Shown piece after piece: positions 15,462 through 24,115 of a stretch of DNA of 41,454 bases. Both the position numbers and the translations under genes were made by a program. The notes under the pieces were generated by a model, which had not been told where the DNA came from, searched no databases, and worked only from the letters and a program-made list of their open reading frames with translations. Positions within the stretch are counted from its first letter, which is position 1. Each line of letters opens with the position of its first letter. Origin of the DNA: Kiritimatiellia bacterium (GTDB lineage: Bacteria > Verrucomicrobiota > Kiritimatiellia > RFP12 > UBA1067); contig JAQUCE010000039.1 in NCBI GenBank assembly GCA_028686345.1, positions 1 to 41,454 of the forward strand, read 5' to 3'.

Positions 15462-16840
15462 AGCTTGTTATGATTAGGAGACTAATATATTTCTATAACT
15501 GGGTGAAGTTTAAATTACCTGATATTATTTTTTATTCAGGCTTTATTTTTGTCTTCACTCAAATAGGCGCTGTGCTTAACTTCGTGACTAATCTGCTGAT
15601 TGTTCCAAAGTACCTTAGCGATGGCGATCTTGGTTTGATCTCTCCCATAACCCAGTATGTGGCTTTCGGCGCCCTGCCTCTGGGAATCATTACAAGTCTG
15701 GTGGTTAAGTTTGTTACGCGTTACGAGGCTAATGGCGAGTGGGGTAAGCTAAAATCTCTCGTGCGTGATTTATTTGTCTTCGGGGGTATTTCAACTGTAG
15801 CGGTGGCAGTTGTGTTTGTGGTGGGATACGACAGCTTTGCATTACGAATGGGCATAGAATCAAAATGGATTTTCTTCTGGATGTTTATCTATTTGTGTGT
15901 CTCCAGTTGCCTGCCTGTAATGTCTCTATTGTCTCGTTCAATGCAGCAGTATTTTTTGATGGCGGTTGGTGGAGTGCTGGTTCCATTCGTATTAATGTTA
16001 TTTGCAATTTTCCTCTTACCGGTTTATGGGATTGTCGGCTATATAATCGCGTTAATAGCCTCGTTGCTTGCTAATCTTGTGTTGTTGATTTATGCGCTTA
16101 TTATTTATTTCGCACCTCACAGAAATAAATTAGAACCATATTTTGATGATTGCAAGGAAGTTATCAGGAAATATTTATTACTTTTCAGCTGTGGGGCGGG
16201 TTGTGGGTGGTTGTGGGGATTTGTGCCCCCTTTTGTTGTTAAACATTTTCTAAGTGATGCTGATGCAGCCGGTTATTACATGATTCAACGGTTGGCACAG
16301 ATACCATTTTATGCGTTTTCATCGCTCATGCTAATTTTACTGCCTATGTTGTCGATCAAACATGAAAAAGGTCAATCAACGGCTGCAACCGTAAAATATA
16401 CCATTCTTTACACAGTCCTTGCAGGTGGAGTAGTGGTCATCGGGCTTTACTTGTTTACTCCATGGCTTTTTGATTTTGTGCCGCAGTGGCGTGAGCGTAG
16501 TGAGTATGCCAAGTATGTTTGGTTCTTATCTATCAGTGTGGTTTTAGGTGCGGTTAATTCTGTGTTAGTAACTGATTTAGCTGCGAAATGGATCTTCAAG
16601 CCAAGCTGGTATACAATTCCCATCTCCTTTTTTGTGGTCACATCCATTTATTGTCTGTTTGGCTGGGGTGCCTTCAGAGGCAAAATACCGGAGGGGATTT
16701 GGTTGTTTGTGAACAATCATTTCCAGCCAGGGTTGTATTCGCTTTTCAGTTTGATGATTTTAAACAATCTATTGACATTGCCAGTTAATATATATTGGTA
16801 TAGAATGTCCACCATTATCAGCAGCAAGAAAATACATTAG
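15458..16840 (+). CDS. Wzx-like polysaccharide/oligosaccharide flippase
   Basis: A 460-residue membrane protein with about 12 transmembrane helices spread evenly (IFVFTQIGAVLNFVTNLLIV, VAVAVVFVVGYDSF, PFVLMLFAIFLLPVYGIVGY and others). This is the MATE/MVF-type pattern of lipid-linked repeat-unit flippases. It should carry the lipid-bound oligosaccharide to the outer face of the inner membrane. It starts in an ATGA overlap with the preceding glycosyltransferase (a second ATG lies at 15470). The aminotransferase gene follows after 14 bp, consistent with one operon. Confidence 0.85.
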   Translation: MKLVMIRRLIYFYNWVKFKLPDIIFYSGFIFVFTQIGAVLNFVTNLLIVPKYLSDGDLGLISPITQYVAFGALPLGIITSLVVKFVTRYEANGEWGKLKSLVRDLFVFGGISTVAVAVVFVVGYDSFALRMGIESKWIFFWMFIYLCVSSCLPVMSLLSRSMQQYFLMAVGGVLVPFVLMLFAIFLLPVYGIVGYIIALIASLLANLVLLIYALIIYFAPHRNKLEPYFDDCKEVIRKYLLLFSCGAGCGWLWGFVPPFVVKHFLSDADAAGYYMIQRLAQIPFYAFSSLMLILLPMLSIKHEKGQSTAATVKYTILYTVLAGGVVVIGLYLFTPWLFDFVPQWRERSEYAKYVWFLSISVVLGAVNSVLVTDLAAKWIFKPSWYTIPISFFVVTSIYCLFGWGAFRGKIPEGIWLFVNNHFQPGLYSLFSLMILNNLLTLPVNIYWYRMSTIISSKKIH

Positions 16841-16854
16841 AAGGGTTTTTAAAA

Positions 16855-17964
16855 GTGAGTATTAGTTTTAAGGAAACATTGCATGTTGGTGCTCCTAATA
16901 TAGGGGACCGCCAAAGATTTCATCAATATGTGGATGAAATCTTTGATCGTCGCTGGCTGACGAACCGGGGCGAGCTAGTGCAAGAGCTAGAACAGAAGCT
17001 GGCCGATTACCTTGGAGTAAAACACTGTATTTTGATGTGTAACGGGACAGTTGCATTAGAGATTGCCATTCGAGCCTTAGATTTGGCCGGTGAGGTGATT
17101 ATTCCTTCGCTGACCTTTATTGCTACTGCTCATGCCTTGCAATGGCAACAGATCAAACCCGTCTTTTGTGATATAGACCGCCATACGTATAATATTGACC
17201 CTAAGGCAGTGGAAAAACTGATCACTGAAAAAACAACCGCGATTATGGGGGTGCATCTTTACAGCCGCCCCTGTGATATTGATGCGTTGCAGGCGATTGC
17301 CGACAAGCATGGGCTTAAATTATTATTTGACGCGGCCCATGCTTTTGGGTGTTCTTATAAAGGGCAAATGATCGGCAACTTTGGTGCGTGCGAGGTATTT
17401 AGTTTTCATGCCACAAAGGTTTTTAATACGTTTGAGGGTGGTGCGATAACAACCAACAATGATAGTTTGGCCGAAAAAATGCGTCTTATGCAAAACTTTG
17501 GTTTTGCCGGTGTTGACAATGTGATTCATGTCGGGACCAACGGTAAAATGACTGAGATTAGTGCTGCCATGGGGTTGGTTAATTTTCTTGAAATTAACAA
17601 ATTTATAGAGGCCAATAAACGGAATTACGATTTGTATAAACAGGCAATTGCAGAGATTAACGGACTTAAGTTGATAGAGTTTGATGAGAATCAGTGCTGC
17701 AACTGGCAGTACATTGTTGTTGAAGTTGGTGATGAATATCCGCGGAGTCGCGATGCTTTGATTGATCTGCTTCATGCCAATAACATTAGAGCCCGAAAAT
17801 ATTTTTGGCCAGGGTGCCACCGTATGGAGCCGTATAGGAGTTTGCAGCCAGATGCCGGATCATTGTTGTCTGTAACAGATTTAGTGGCAAGCCGCTTGCT
17901 GGCGATGCCCACGGGAACCGGTATGACGGCAAAGAGTGTTGGTAACGTTTTAGATCTTCTTTGA
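16855..17964 (+). CDS. DegT/DnrJ/EryC1 sugar aminotransferase, dTDP-4-amino-4,6-dideoxyhexose type
   Basis: PLP enzyme of 369 residues expected to convert a dTDP-4-keto-6-deoxyhexose to the 4-amino sugar. Key residues are K188 (Schiff base, in SFHATKVFNTFEGG), D159 (LLFDAAHAFG, pyridine nitrogen) and the NGTVALE phosphate loop at 63-69. The opening VGAPNIGDRQRF...RRWLTNRGE resembles VioA-type transaminases more than WbpE types. GTG start with AGAAGG 9 nt upstream. The next gene, a hexapeptide acetyltransferase, and the WecF-like gene after it complete a plausible 4-acetamido-4,6-dideoxyhexose module. The exact sugar epimer cannot be read from sequence. Confidence 0.88.
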   Translation: MSISFKETLHVGAPNIGDRQRFHQYVDEIFDRRWLTNRGELVQELEQKLADYLGVKHCILMCNGTVALEIAIRALDLAGEVIIPSLTFIATAHALQWQQIKPVFCDIDRHTYNIDPKAVEKLITEKTTAIMGVHLYSRPCDIDALQAIADKHGLKLLFDAAHAFGCSYKGQMIGNFGACEVFSFHATKVFNTFEGGAITTNNDSLAEKMRLMQNFGFAGVDNVIHVGTNGKMTEISAAMGLVNFLEINKFIEANKRNYDLYKQAIAEINGLKLIEFDENQCCNWQYIVVEVGDEYPRSRDALIDLLHANNIRARKYFWPGCHRMEPYRSLQPDAGSLLSVTDLVASRLLAMPTGTGMTAKSVGNVLDLL

Positions 17965-18003
17965 ATGGTAGGTTTATATCAAGGCTGAGTATTGGGAGTT
18001 TAC

Positions 18004-18585
18004 ATGAAACGAAACAGTTTTTGTTCAGCAGAAGAAATAAAAGAAATCGGATTTGGGAGTATTGGAGATAATGTTTTCATTAGCCGCAAAGCAAGTTTCT
18101 ATGATTCGCACAAAATGTCAATTGGAGATAATGTTCGAATAGATGATTTTTGTATTTTAAGTGGGTGTGTTACTATTGGGAATTATGTACATATCGCAGC
18201 CTATTCTGCATTATTTGGCGGAGATAAGGGTGTAACAATCAAAGATTTTGCAAATATTTCATCCAAGGTTTCTATTTATTCGGTGAGTGATGATTATTCA
18301 GGAGAAACAATGACAAATCCAATGGTTGAGGATAAATACAAGTGCGTTCAAAGTGAAGCAGTGCTGATAGAGAAGCATGTGATTATAGGGGCGGGATGTG
18401 TTGTGTTTCCGGGAGTTGTGTTGCGCGAGGGTAGTTCATTTGGCGCAATGACTTTAATTAATAAATCTTCAGACCCATGGAGTATAAATGTTGGGATACC
18501 GTTTAGGAAGATAAAAGAAAGGAAAAAGGAATTACTGTTATTGGAAAGAAACATGGTTGGGCCGTTAGCTTTTACTGAATGTTAA
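18004..18585 (+). CDS. left-handed beta-helix acetyltransferase, sugar N-acetyltransferase
   Basis: A 193-residue trimeric-type acyltransferase with imperfect hexapeptide turns (IGDNVFISRKASF, IGDNVRIDDFCIL, IGNYVHIAAYSAL, VIIGAGCVVFPGVVL). The loop SVSDDYSGETMTNPMV is typical of acetyltransferases found beside VioA-type transaminases, so the likely substrate is the dTDP-4-amino-4,6-dideoxyhexose made by the preceding gene. The ATG at 18004 has GGGAG 7 nt before it; a TTG at 17992 is less likely. Base composition is visibly more AT-rich than in the genes before 17 kb. An O-acetyltransferase is the main alternative. Confidence 0.8.
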   Translation: MKRNSFCSAEEIKEIGFGSIGDNVFISRKASFYDSHKMSIGDNVRIDDFCILSGCVTIGNYVHIAAYSALFGGDKGVTIKDFANISSKVSIYSVSDDYSGETMTNPMVEDKYKCVQSEAVLIEKHVIIGAGCVVFPGVVLREGSSFGAMTLINKSSDPWSINVGIPFRKIKERKKELLLLERNMVGPLAFTEC

Positions 18586-18718
18586 GTTGAGTTGAAAGTA
18601 AGTAACGGGAGTAGCTCCGTGGACAGGATTCGTTTTATGAGTGGTTTAGTTAAGTGGCGAGATAGCCATACTGCGAGCCGATTTGCCCGAAGTGATTTTT
18701 AAAATACTGGATTCAACA

Positions 18719-19906
18719 ATGAAGCTTGAAGAACCGCCCATTGTTACACATATACTGCCCGGCAACTGCCACCATCTTTTGTCTAAGGATGATAACGGAG
18801 CCAGTTTTTTCTCAACTTATGCAAACATGGATCTGAAAATTGGCACACAGAGAGTGGCTCACAAATTTTATATGCCGAATATAGATGATGCCTCAAATAC
18901 AATGCTCTACAGCCGGATAATCGACAGTGACATAAACCTGGAATTCCCTGTACTAATAAGTGCCTTGCAGTGGGTTAAGTTTATTTGGCATATCAATAGA
19001 AGGAGTCGAATAATCATTTGTCATTCTGTATTTGTTTCTCTCTTTAACTTCTTGCCTTTGTTTTTTTCGAGAAACATGCGCAGTAAGTTTGTACTGGTTT
19101 TTTGGGGCGGCGATCTTACAGGTTTGAGGGATGGCGCATTTTTTCCAGAAAACAACATTATAAGTATTGCCGCGCGAAAGTTACTAAAGGTTTCTTTAAA
19201 ACGAGTTCGCACCTGCTGTACTCTATCAACTAATGAGATTCAACTTGCCCGCATGTTTATAAACAAACGGGGAAGGTGTGTACATCTAGGTTATCGATTT
19301 TATGAGGGTGATGGTGATGGCTGTGAGCGTCTAACAAGATCAGAAAATGAGTATGTTAATGTGCAAATTGGAAATTCTGCTGCTGAATCAAACAACCATA
19401 TAGAAGTTTTAAAAAGCATGGCGCATCTTAAGAATATCAACATGAAAGTATTTTGTCCTTTGAGCTATGGTGTGGGGGCCAACCGGAGTTATGTGGATCA
19501 AGTTATCACTTGCGGTAAAGCCATATTTGGGGATAGATTTGTCGCAATGTTGGATATCCTCCCGGCAAATGAATATATTGAGCATCTAAATGCAATCGAC
19601 ATCCTTGTTTTCAATCAACAAAGGCAACAGGGGCTTTTTAATTCAAATTACGTTTTATCTAGAGGCAAAAAGTTGTATTTAAGATCTGATTCAGGTGTCT
19701 ACAGAGACTATAAAAATCAGGGCTTGATTTTTTTTGATACCTTGCAACTTACTGAAACTAGATGCGATCAGTTTACTCAGTTGCTTTCTGAGGAAGCAGC
19801 GGAAGTCAATATTACCACAATGAAAACAATTCATTCTTCCGCTTCATTCAGAGAGAAATGGCAGAATTTACTGGATGCCATCATTCAACAAACTCAACAG
19901 TGCTAA
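18719..19906 (+). CDS. WecF-like 4-acetamido-4,6-dideoxyhexose transferase (GT56)
   Basis: A 395-residue protein resembling TDP-Fuc4NAc:lipid II Fuc4NAc transferase of the enterobacterial common antigen pathway. Matching signatures are VLVFWGGDLTGLRDG, VNVQIGNSAAESNNHIEVL (compare ILVGNSGDRSNEHI in WecF), KVFCPLSYG, and ILVFNQQRQQGLFN (compare the FARQQGIG region). It would move the 4-acetamido sugar onto a lipid-linked acceptor at the inner membrane. The ATG at 18719 is chosen; a TTG at 18683 would add 12 residues. 133 bp separate it from the acetyltransferase. It is the last gene of the plus block and ends 18 bp from the convergent gene. Confidence 0.85.
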   Translation: MKLEEPPIVTHILPGNCHHLLSKDDNGASFFSTYANMDLKIGTQRVAHKFYMPNIDDASNTMLYSRIIDSDINLEFPVLISALQWVKFIWHINRRSRIIICHSVFVSLFNFLPLFFSRNMRSKFVLVFWGGDLTGLRDGAFFPENNIISIAARKLLKVSLKRVRTCCTLSTNEIQLARMFINKRGRCVHLGYRFYEGDGDGCERLTRSENEYVNVQIGNSAAESNNHIEVLKSMAHLKNINMKVFCPLSYGVGANRSYVDQVITCGKAIFGDRFVAMLDILPANEYIEHLNAIDILVFNQQRQQGLFNSNYVLSRGKKLYLRSDSGVYRDYKNQGLIFFDTLQLTETRCDQFTQLLSEEAAEVNITTMKTIHSSASFREKWQNLLDAIIQQTQQC

Positions 19907-19924
19907 AGGCGATATTTTTAGATT

Positions 19925-20974
19925 TTAAGCGGTGGAAACATATGATCGAATGGATCTTAATAAGCGAATACTTATGCCTGCCATCGACTCTGCAGAGCGG
20001 ATTATGATACGAGGTACTCTTTTCAATAGCTGCGCTACTAATCTATAAGATCGTTTGTTGAGTAGCCGTTCAATATCGTCAGTCCCGCGCTTTTCGATTG
20101 TTTTATCGGCTAAAACATTTTGCCACATATCGATAACAATGGCGGGATGGGTTCCGCTGAATCGTTCAAGCCAACTGGGATAAACATAACTCGAATCCAC
20201 CTGGAAAGGATTGCTTAGTTTAAAAAAGGTTTCCTCTGCCCATTGTTGCATGCGTGAGTATCCCCAGTCCATTTTGCTATAGTAGAGGCATTTCTCCCTG
20301 ACCTGAAGAGGAAGGACATATGAATAGTGATAGAAAAAGATACCTTTCTTTTCTAATTCAACCCCTTTTAATACGTTTTTGTCGATAAGATTGACACCGT
20401 TTTGATCAACGACTGTGATCGGGCGATGGGTGGTATGTCTGTATCCATCCTTCCATTTAAAAATACGTGCCCATGTGTCATCCCCTAATTGATGGAATCG
20501 AAATCCATTGGATATGTAGTCAAGCCCTCCCCAAAATTGAAACATCTTGATATTGACTATGTCAATTTCGCCATTCGCAAGCACCTCGTCCTTTATTTTT
20601 TTAATATCATGCGCATGGTAAAACTCATCTATCCCCATACACCATAGCCAGTTCCCTGTAATGTAGGGAACAAAAGCTTCCGACATCTCATCTTTATCAC
20701 CGGGCCATTTTCCGTCAGGATACCCAACTGATTCTGCAGTTATGATCACAAGCTTGTTTTCAGGATCTGAGTTGCGTTTTAGTTCCCGTAGAAGTTCAAG
20801 AGTTCCATCACGTGAGTGGCCATCTTCCTGAGCGTTGTTGGTAGCGTTTGGGCATGACCCTTCAACATAAATTAGCTGATGTGCATGCGGGTAAAGCATC
20901 CGGTAGTGATATGGCAAGAATGGCATTCCATTGAGGACTAATGTACAAAATGATATTTGGGGTGTATTGTTCAT
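19925..20974 (-). CDS. glycosyltransferase, GT2-like (GT-A fold)
   Basis: A 349-residue transferase. It opens with QISFCTLVLNGMPFLPYHYR, a GT2-like strand, followed by SRDGTLELL and a WLWCMGIDEFYH segment that likely supplies the metal/nucleotide acidic motif (D-E-F). The C-terminal third is basic and may form an amphipathic membrane-association helix (RSAESMAGISIRLLRSIRSY). The ATG at 20974 sits one base past the WbpE-like stop codon region (TAGTGATG), so translation is likely coupled; a GTG at 20977 is the alternative. Last gene of the minus-strand block. Donor and acceptor unknown. Confidence 0.8.
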   Translation of the reverse strand: MNNTPQISFCTLVLNGMPFLPYHYRMLYPHAHQLIYVEGSCPNATNNAQEDGHSRDGTLELLRELKRNSDPENKLVIITAESVGYPDGKWPGDKDEMSEAFVPYITGNWLWCMGIDEFYHAHDIKKIKDEVLANGEIDIVNIKMFQFWGGLDYISNGFRFHQLGDDTWARIFKWKDGYRHTTHRPITVVDQNGVNLIDKNVLKGVELEKKGIFFYHYSYVLPLQVREKCLYYSKMDWGYSRMQQWAEETFFKLSNPFQVDSSYVYPSWLERFSGTHPAIVIDMWQNVLADKTIEKRGTDDIERLLNKRSYRLVAQLLKRVPRIIIRSAESMAGISIRLLRSIRSYVSTA

Positions 20975-20976
20975 CA

Positions 20977-22119
20977 CTAAATATTTCTGTTGGATAGGAT
21001 TGTTTTGATTTTTTGAGATATTGTTATAATATCCTCTTGGTGAAGGTACGGATGTATTGGCAGGGAGAGAACGATGCTACAAAGTTCAAGGCTGTTTATA
21101 TTCGTCGCATTGCAACAATCGTGATTTGAAAAAATACTTTGTTGGTGCATCGGAGTTGGATAGTAGATGTGCGACGGGATCCCATGTGATTTTAGTTGCA
21201 TTTGTAAAATTGCCCGCTCTCCTTTGCTTTTTAATTTGATGGTATATTGCGCAAAGCTTGATATAAAACCCGTAGGGATGGACGGAGTTTCGATGATGTC
21301 ATTGAGGTGGTCGTGGTATGTGCTTGCATGTTTCCGAAGGCTGTTAAACTCGTGTTCAATAAAGTACTGTAGTTTGACATTTAAAATTGCTGCCTGGATG
21401 GTGTCGAGTCGTGAGTTGAGGCCAACCCGTATATTGTCATATTTGTCTGTGCCTTTGCCATGAACTTTTAATGATTTGATTACCTCCGCCAGTCCATCGT
21501 TGTCAGTGAAAATTGCGCCCCCATCACCGTAACACCCTACCGGCTTTGCAGGAAAGAATGATGTGGTGGCAGCATCGCCAAAACTACAGGCCATCTTGTC
21601 GTTAATGCTCCCTCCCAGCCCCTGAGCGCCATCTTCAAGAACTAATAGGCTGTGCTTTTTGGCAATGGTTGCTATTTCCAGGTGATCAGCAGGCAGGCCA
21701 AAGAGATCAACCGGAATAATGGCTTTGGGATTTAACTTTCCTTCTTTGATGGTTTGCTCTATCGCCGCTTCAAGTTTTGTTACGTCGATGTTAAAGGTGT
21801 CGCGCCTGACATCGACGAAGATAGGCGTTGCACCTTGTAGCGCAACAACCTCAGCTGTTGCAAAAAAGGTGAAATCCGGTACAAAGACAGCATCTCCCTC
21901 TTTTATACCCCATGCCATCAATACTAATGACATTGCATCTGTGCCATTTGCACAGCTGATGCAGTGTTTGACTCCAACGTATTCCGCTAGCTGCTCTTCA
22001 AACGCGCGAACTTGGCGACCATTTATGAAGTTGCCTTCATCCAGCACCTCCTGAATCGCCGCATCAATTTGTGGTTTGAGCTGCTGGTATTGAGCTTGTA
22101 AATCTTTGAATTTAATCAT
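20977..22119 (-). CDS. WbpE/WlbC-like UDP-sugar 3-aminotransferase
   Basis: PLP enzyme of 380 residues, DegT family. Catalytic K192 lies in SFFPAKPVGCYGDGGAI, D163 in LEDGAQGLGG, and the NGTDAM loop is at 58-63. The whole pattern, including PVDLFGLPADH and GLNSRLDTIQAAIL, fits WbpE, which aminates UDP-3-keto-GlcNAcA in 2,3-diamino uronic acid synthesis. WbpB- and WbpD-like genes lie upstream in the same operon and supply the matching oxidation and acetylation steps. Its ATG overlaps the stop of the AlbA_2 gene (ATGA), and its stop touches the glycosyltransferase start. Confidence 0.9.
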   Translation of the reverse strand: MIKFKDLQAQYQQLKPQIDAAIQEVLDEGNFINGRQVRAFEEQLAEYVGVKHCISCANGTDAMSLVLMAWGIKEGDAVFVPDFTFFATAEVVALQGATPIFVDVRRDTFNIDVTKLEAAIEQTIKEGKLNPKAIIPVDLFGLPADHLEIATIAKKHSLLVLEDGAQGLGGSINDKMACSFGDAATTSFFPAKPVGCYGDGGAIFTDNDGLAEVIKSLKVHGKGTDKYDNIRVGLNSRLDTIQAAILNVKLQYFIEHEFNSLRKHASTYHDHLNDIIETPSIPTGFISSFAQYTIKLKSKGERAILQMQLKSHGIPSHIYYPTPMHQQSIFSNHDCCNATNINSLELCSIVLSLPIHPYLHQEDIITISQKIKTILSNRNI

Positions 22120-23474
22120 TTTGTTACTTTCCAGTGGCCAGTTTTGTCTGGTCCTATACGTTTGAGTTTACCTTCTTTTTGTAAGTTCCGAATATGCTCT
22201 TTAATAGTGCCACTAGCCTTATTAAGAAGATCCATTAAATTTTGTTTGGTTAATTTAGGGTTTTCTTCTATTAACGCAAGTATCTGTTCTTTAGTACTTG
22301 TTTTATACACGGTTTCAGGGGCGGTTTCGGGGGCGGTTTCGGGGGCGGTTCTTATGACAGCGGTAAATACGCCATGGTTCACATCTATCGAAAAGTTTAT
22401 GTCAGGGTAATTATTTCTGAGTTGGGTTCTAATTCGTATAAAGCCTGTTCCATATTTTTCTACTTCCCCTGTAAGATAAAACGCTTCCGCAAGAAGTTTA
22501 TTTCTGTGTGACGCTTTGTAGAAATCGGTCTGTAATGATTCCAGGGTTATTGAACCGAATAATTCTCCCGGATTCATGAATTCGATGTGTTCATCAAAGA
22601 TTTTTATGATTATATCGGTTGGGTCGCGGTAATCTTTATGGATTACTGCATTAAGGAGTAATTCTCGTAAAACAGGTAGAGGATATTGCCATATCTCTCT
22701 TCTTTTTAATTCCCCAGTGAATTCATAGCCTAATCTTATGTTTCGCTTTATGCAGTTCATTGCTTCGTCGATTGCGAAAACTAGCGGCATTCTAATAACT
22801 GTATCATCAATTATAGTGTCACGCGATTTGAAACGGCCGATATGAATAGATGTTTGATGATTCCCAAATAAAAGTTCCGCAGCACGGGTTAAATTTCCGT
22901 TTTGTATAAAACCTAATTTGGCAAGATCTAAACTAATATGTTTCGATGGTGTGTAGCGCCCTGATTTTTTGATGTCATTGGAAAATTTTTGAAGTGCGTC
23001 GCTCTCTAAATCATTAATATCTCCTTCGACAGTGAAGGAGTCAAAAGACATATTTAAGCTTTGCATGCGTAAATCAACGATTTGATCTGAACTTAACAGG
23101 TGATTTGAAGCGCCATGCCGTGTGAAGTATCGACCTTTACAAGAAATGGGTTTAAGTGGATACTCTTGGACGTAAATTATAACTATTTTATAACCATCAA
23201 GATCATAGACGTTATAGTGTGGAAACAGTTGTGGCAATGTCAACATTTTTATTTGGTTTAACCACTCTTTAATTATATTTTCTGTAGCGGTTATACCTTT
23301 GACAGAACCGTCATCACTTATGCCAATACAAATATAACCGCCTTTAGTATTTGCAAAAGCAACTGCTGTTTCAATTGCTGCTTTGCTAAAAGACATCTTA
23401 AATTCAACGGTTTCAGATTCTCCTGCTTGAATCAGCTTTAGCAAATCTCGGGTAATTGTCTGAATGTTTTTCAT
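22116..23474 (-). CDS. AlbA_2/Schlafen-domain protein with HATPase-like and winged-helix domains, putative regulator
   Basis: A 452-residue cytosolic protein. Residues about 15-135 form an AlbA_2 (Schlafen-type) domain: SETVEFKMSFS, KGGYICIGISDDG, GRYFTRHGASNHL. Residues about 265-375 carry a HATPase_c_4-like region with N275 in ELLLNAVIHKDYRD and a glycine stretch EKYGTGFIRI. Three APET repeats (377-388) link to a C-terminal winged helix (about 394-452, ILALIEENPKLTKQNLMDLL). Proteins with this layout are usually annotated as RecG-like or transcriptional regulators; function is poorly known. It is wedged between wbpD- and wbpE-like genes, 2 nt after one stop and overlapping the next start, so it is co-translated with sugar enzymes. 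A role in controlling the locus is inference. Confidence 0.85.
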   Translation of the reverse strand: MKNIQTITRDLLKLIQAGESETVEFKMSFSKAAIETAVAFANTKGGYICIGISDDGSVKGITATENIIKEWLNQIKMLTLPQLFPHYNVYDLDGYKIVIIYVQEYPLKPISCKGRYFTRHGASNHLLSSDQIVDLRMQSLNMSFDSFTVEGDINDLESDALQKFSNDIKKSGRYTPSKHISLDLAKLGFIQNGNLTRAAELLFGNHQTSIHIGRFKSRDTIIDDTVIRMPLVFAIDEAMNCIKRNIRLGYEFTGELKRREIWQYPLPVLRELLLNAVIHKDYRDPTDIIIKIFDEHIEFMNPGELFGSITLESLQTDFYKASHRNKLLAEAFYLTGEVEKYGTGFIRIRTQLRNNYPDINFSIDVNHGVFTAVIRTAPETAPETAPETVYKTSTKEQILALIEENPKLTKQNLMDLLNKASGTIKEHIRNLQKEGKLKRIGPDKTGHWKVTK

Positions 23475-23476
23475 TT

Positions 23477-24043
23477 CTAACTGTCGATTTTTTCTAGTTG
23501 ATTGTTGTTCAGTTTATATTTACGTTGGCATTTCGCGCATGCCAGATTGTCCGTAAGCCGCTCGCCGCATTGACATACCCAACCAATCTGTTTTGCCGGA
23601 ACTCCCGCCATCAGCGCATAGTCGGGTACGTCCTTGGTGACGACGGCTCCAGAGGCGATTAACACCCAACAGCCTATGGTTTTTCCACACACTATTGTTG
23701 CATTTGCACCTATTGAAGCCCCCTGCTTCACCAATGTCTTGTGGTAGCCCTCTCTGCCAGCTGGGAATGCGCTCCGTGGAGTCTTTACATTGGTGAAGAC
23801 CATGGATGGACCGCAGAAAACAAAATCCTCCAGTTCAACTCCTTCATAAATCGAGACATTGTTCTGGATCTTAACACTATCACCGATCTTGACATTATTT
23901 CCAACATTAACATTTTGGCCAAGCGAACAGTTTTTACCGATAGAAGCACCGCTTTGTACATGGCAAAAATGCCAAATTTTGGTGTTGTCACCGATTTTTA
24001 CATTATCGTCAATATAGCTGCTCTCGTGTACAAAGTAATTCAT
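23477..24043 (-). CDS. WbpD/WlbB-like UDP-2-acetamido-3-amino-uronate N-acetyltransferase
   Basis: A 188-residue left-handed beta-helix acetyltransferase with repeated IGDNxKI/IGxNCSLGQNVNVG turns. The FTNVKTPRSAFPAGREGYHKT loop matches WbpD-type enzymes. It should add an acetyl group from acetyl-CoA to the 3-amino group formed by the WbpE-like enzyme. The C terminus carries four cysteines (C157, C159, C169, C172, in a CxC...CxxC arrangement) that look like a small zinc ribbon, as in longer WbpD homologues. No strong ribosome site. 72 bp follow the WbpB-like gene, and the AlbA_2 gene starts 2 nt after its stop. Confidence 0.9.
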   Translation of the reverse strand: MNYFVHESSYIDDNVKIGDNTKIWHFCHVQSGASIGKNCSLGQNVNVGNNVKIGDSVKIQNNVSIYEGVELEDFVFCGPSMVFTNVKTPRSAFPAGREGYHKTLVKQGASIGANATIVCGKTIGCWVLIASGAVVTKDVPDYALMAGVPAKQIGWVCQCGERLTDNLACAKCQRKYKLNNNQLEKIDS

Positions 24044-24115
24044 TTTTGTCGTATTATTTGTTGTTTTAGTGGTTTAACTCGCTCCTCCGTGCACTAACGC
24101 ACTTCTTGATACATG

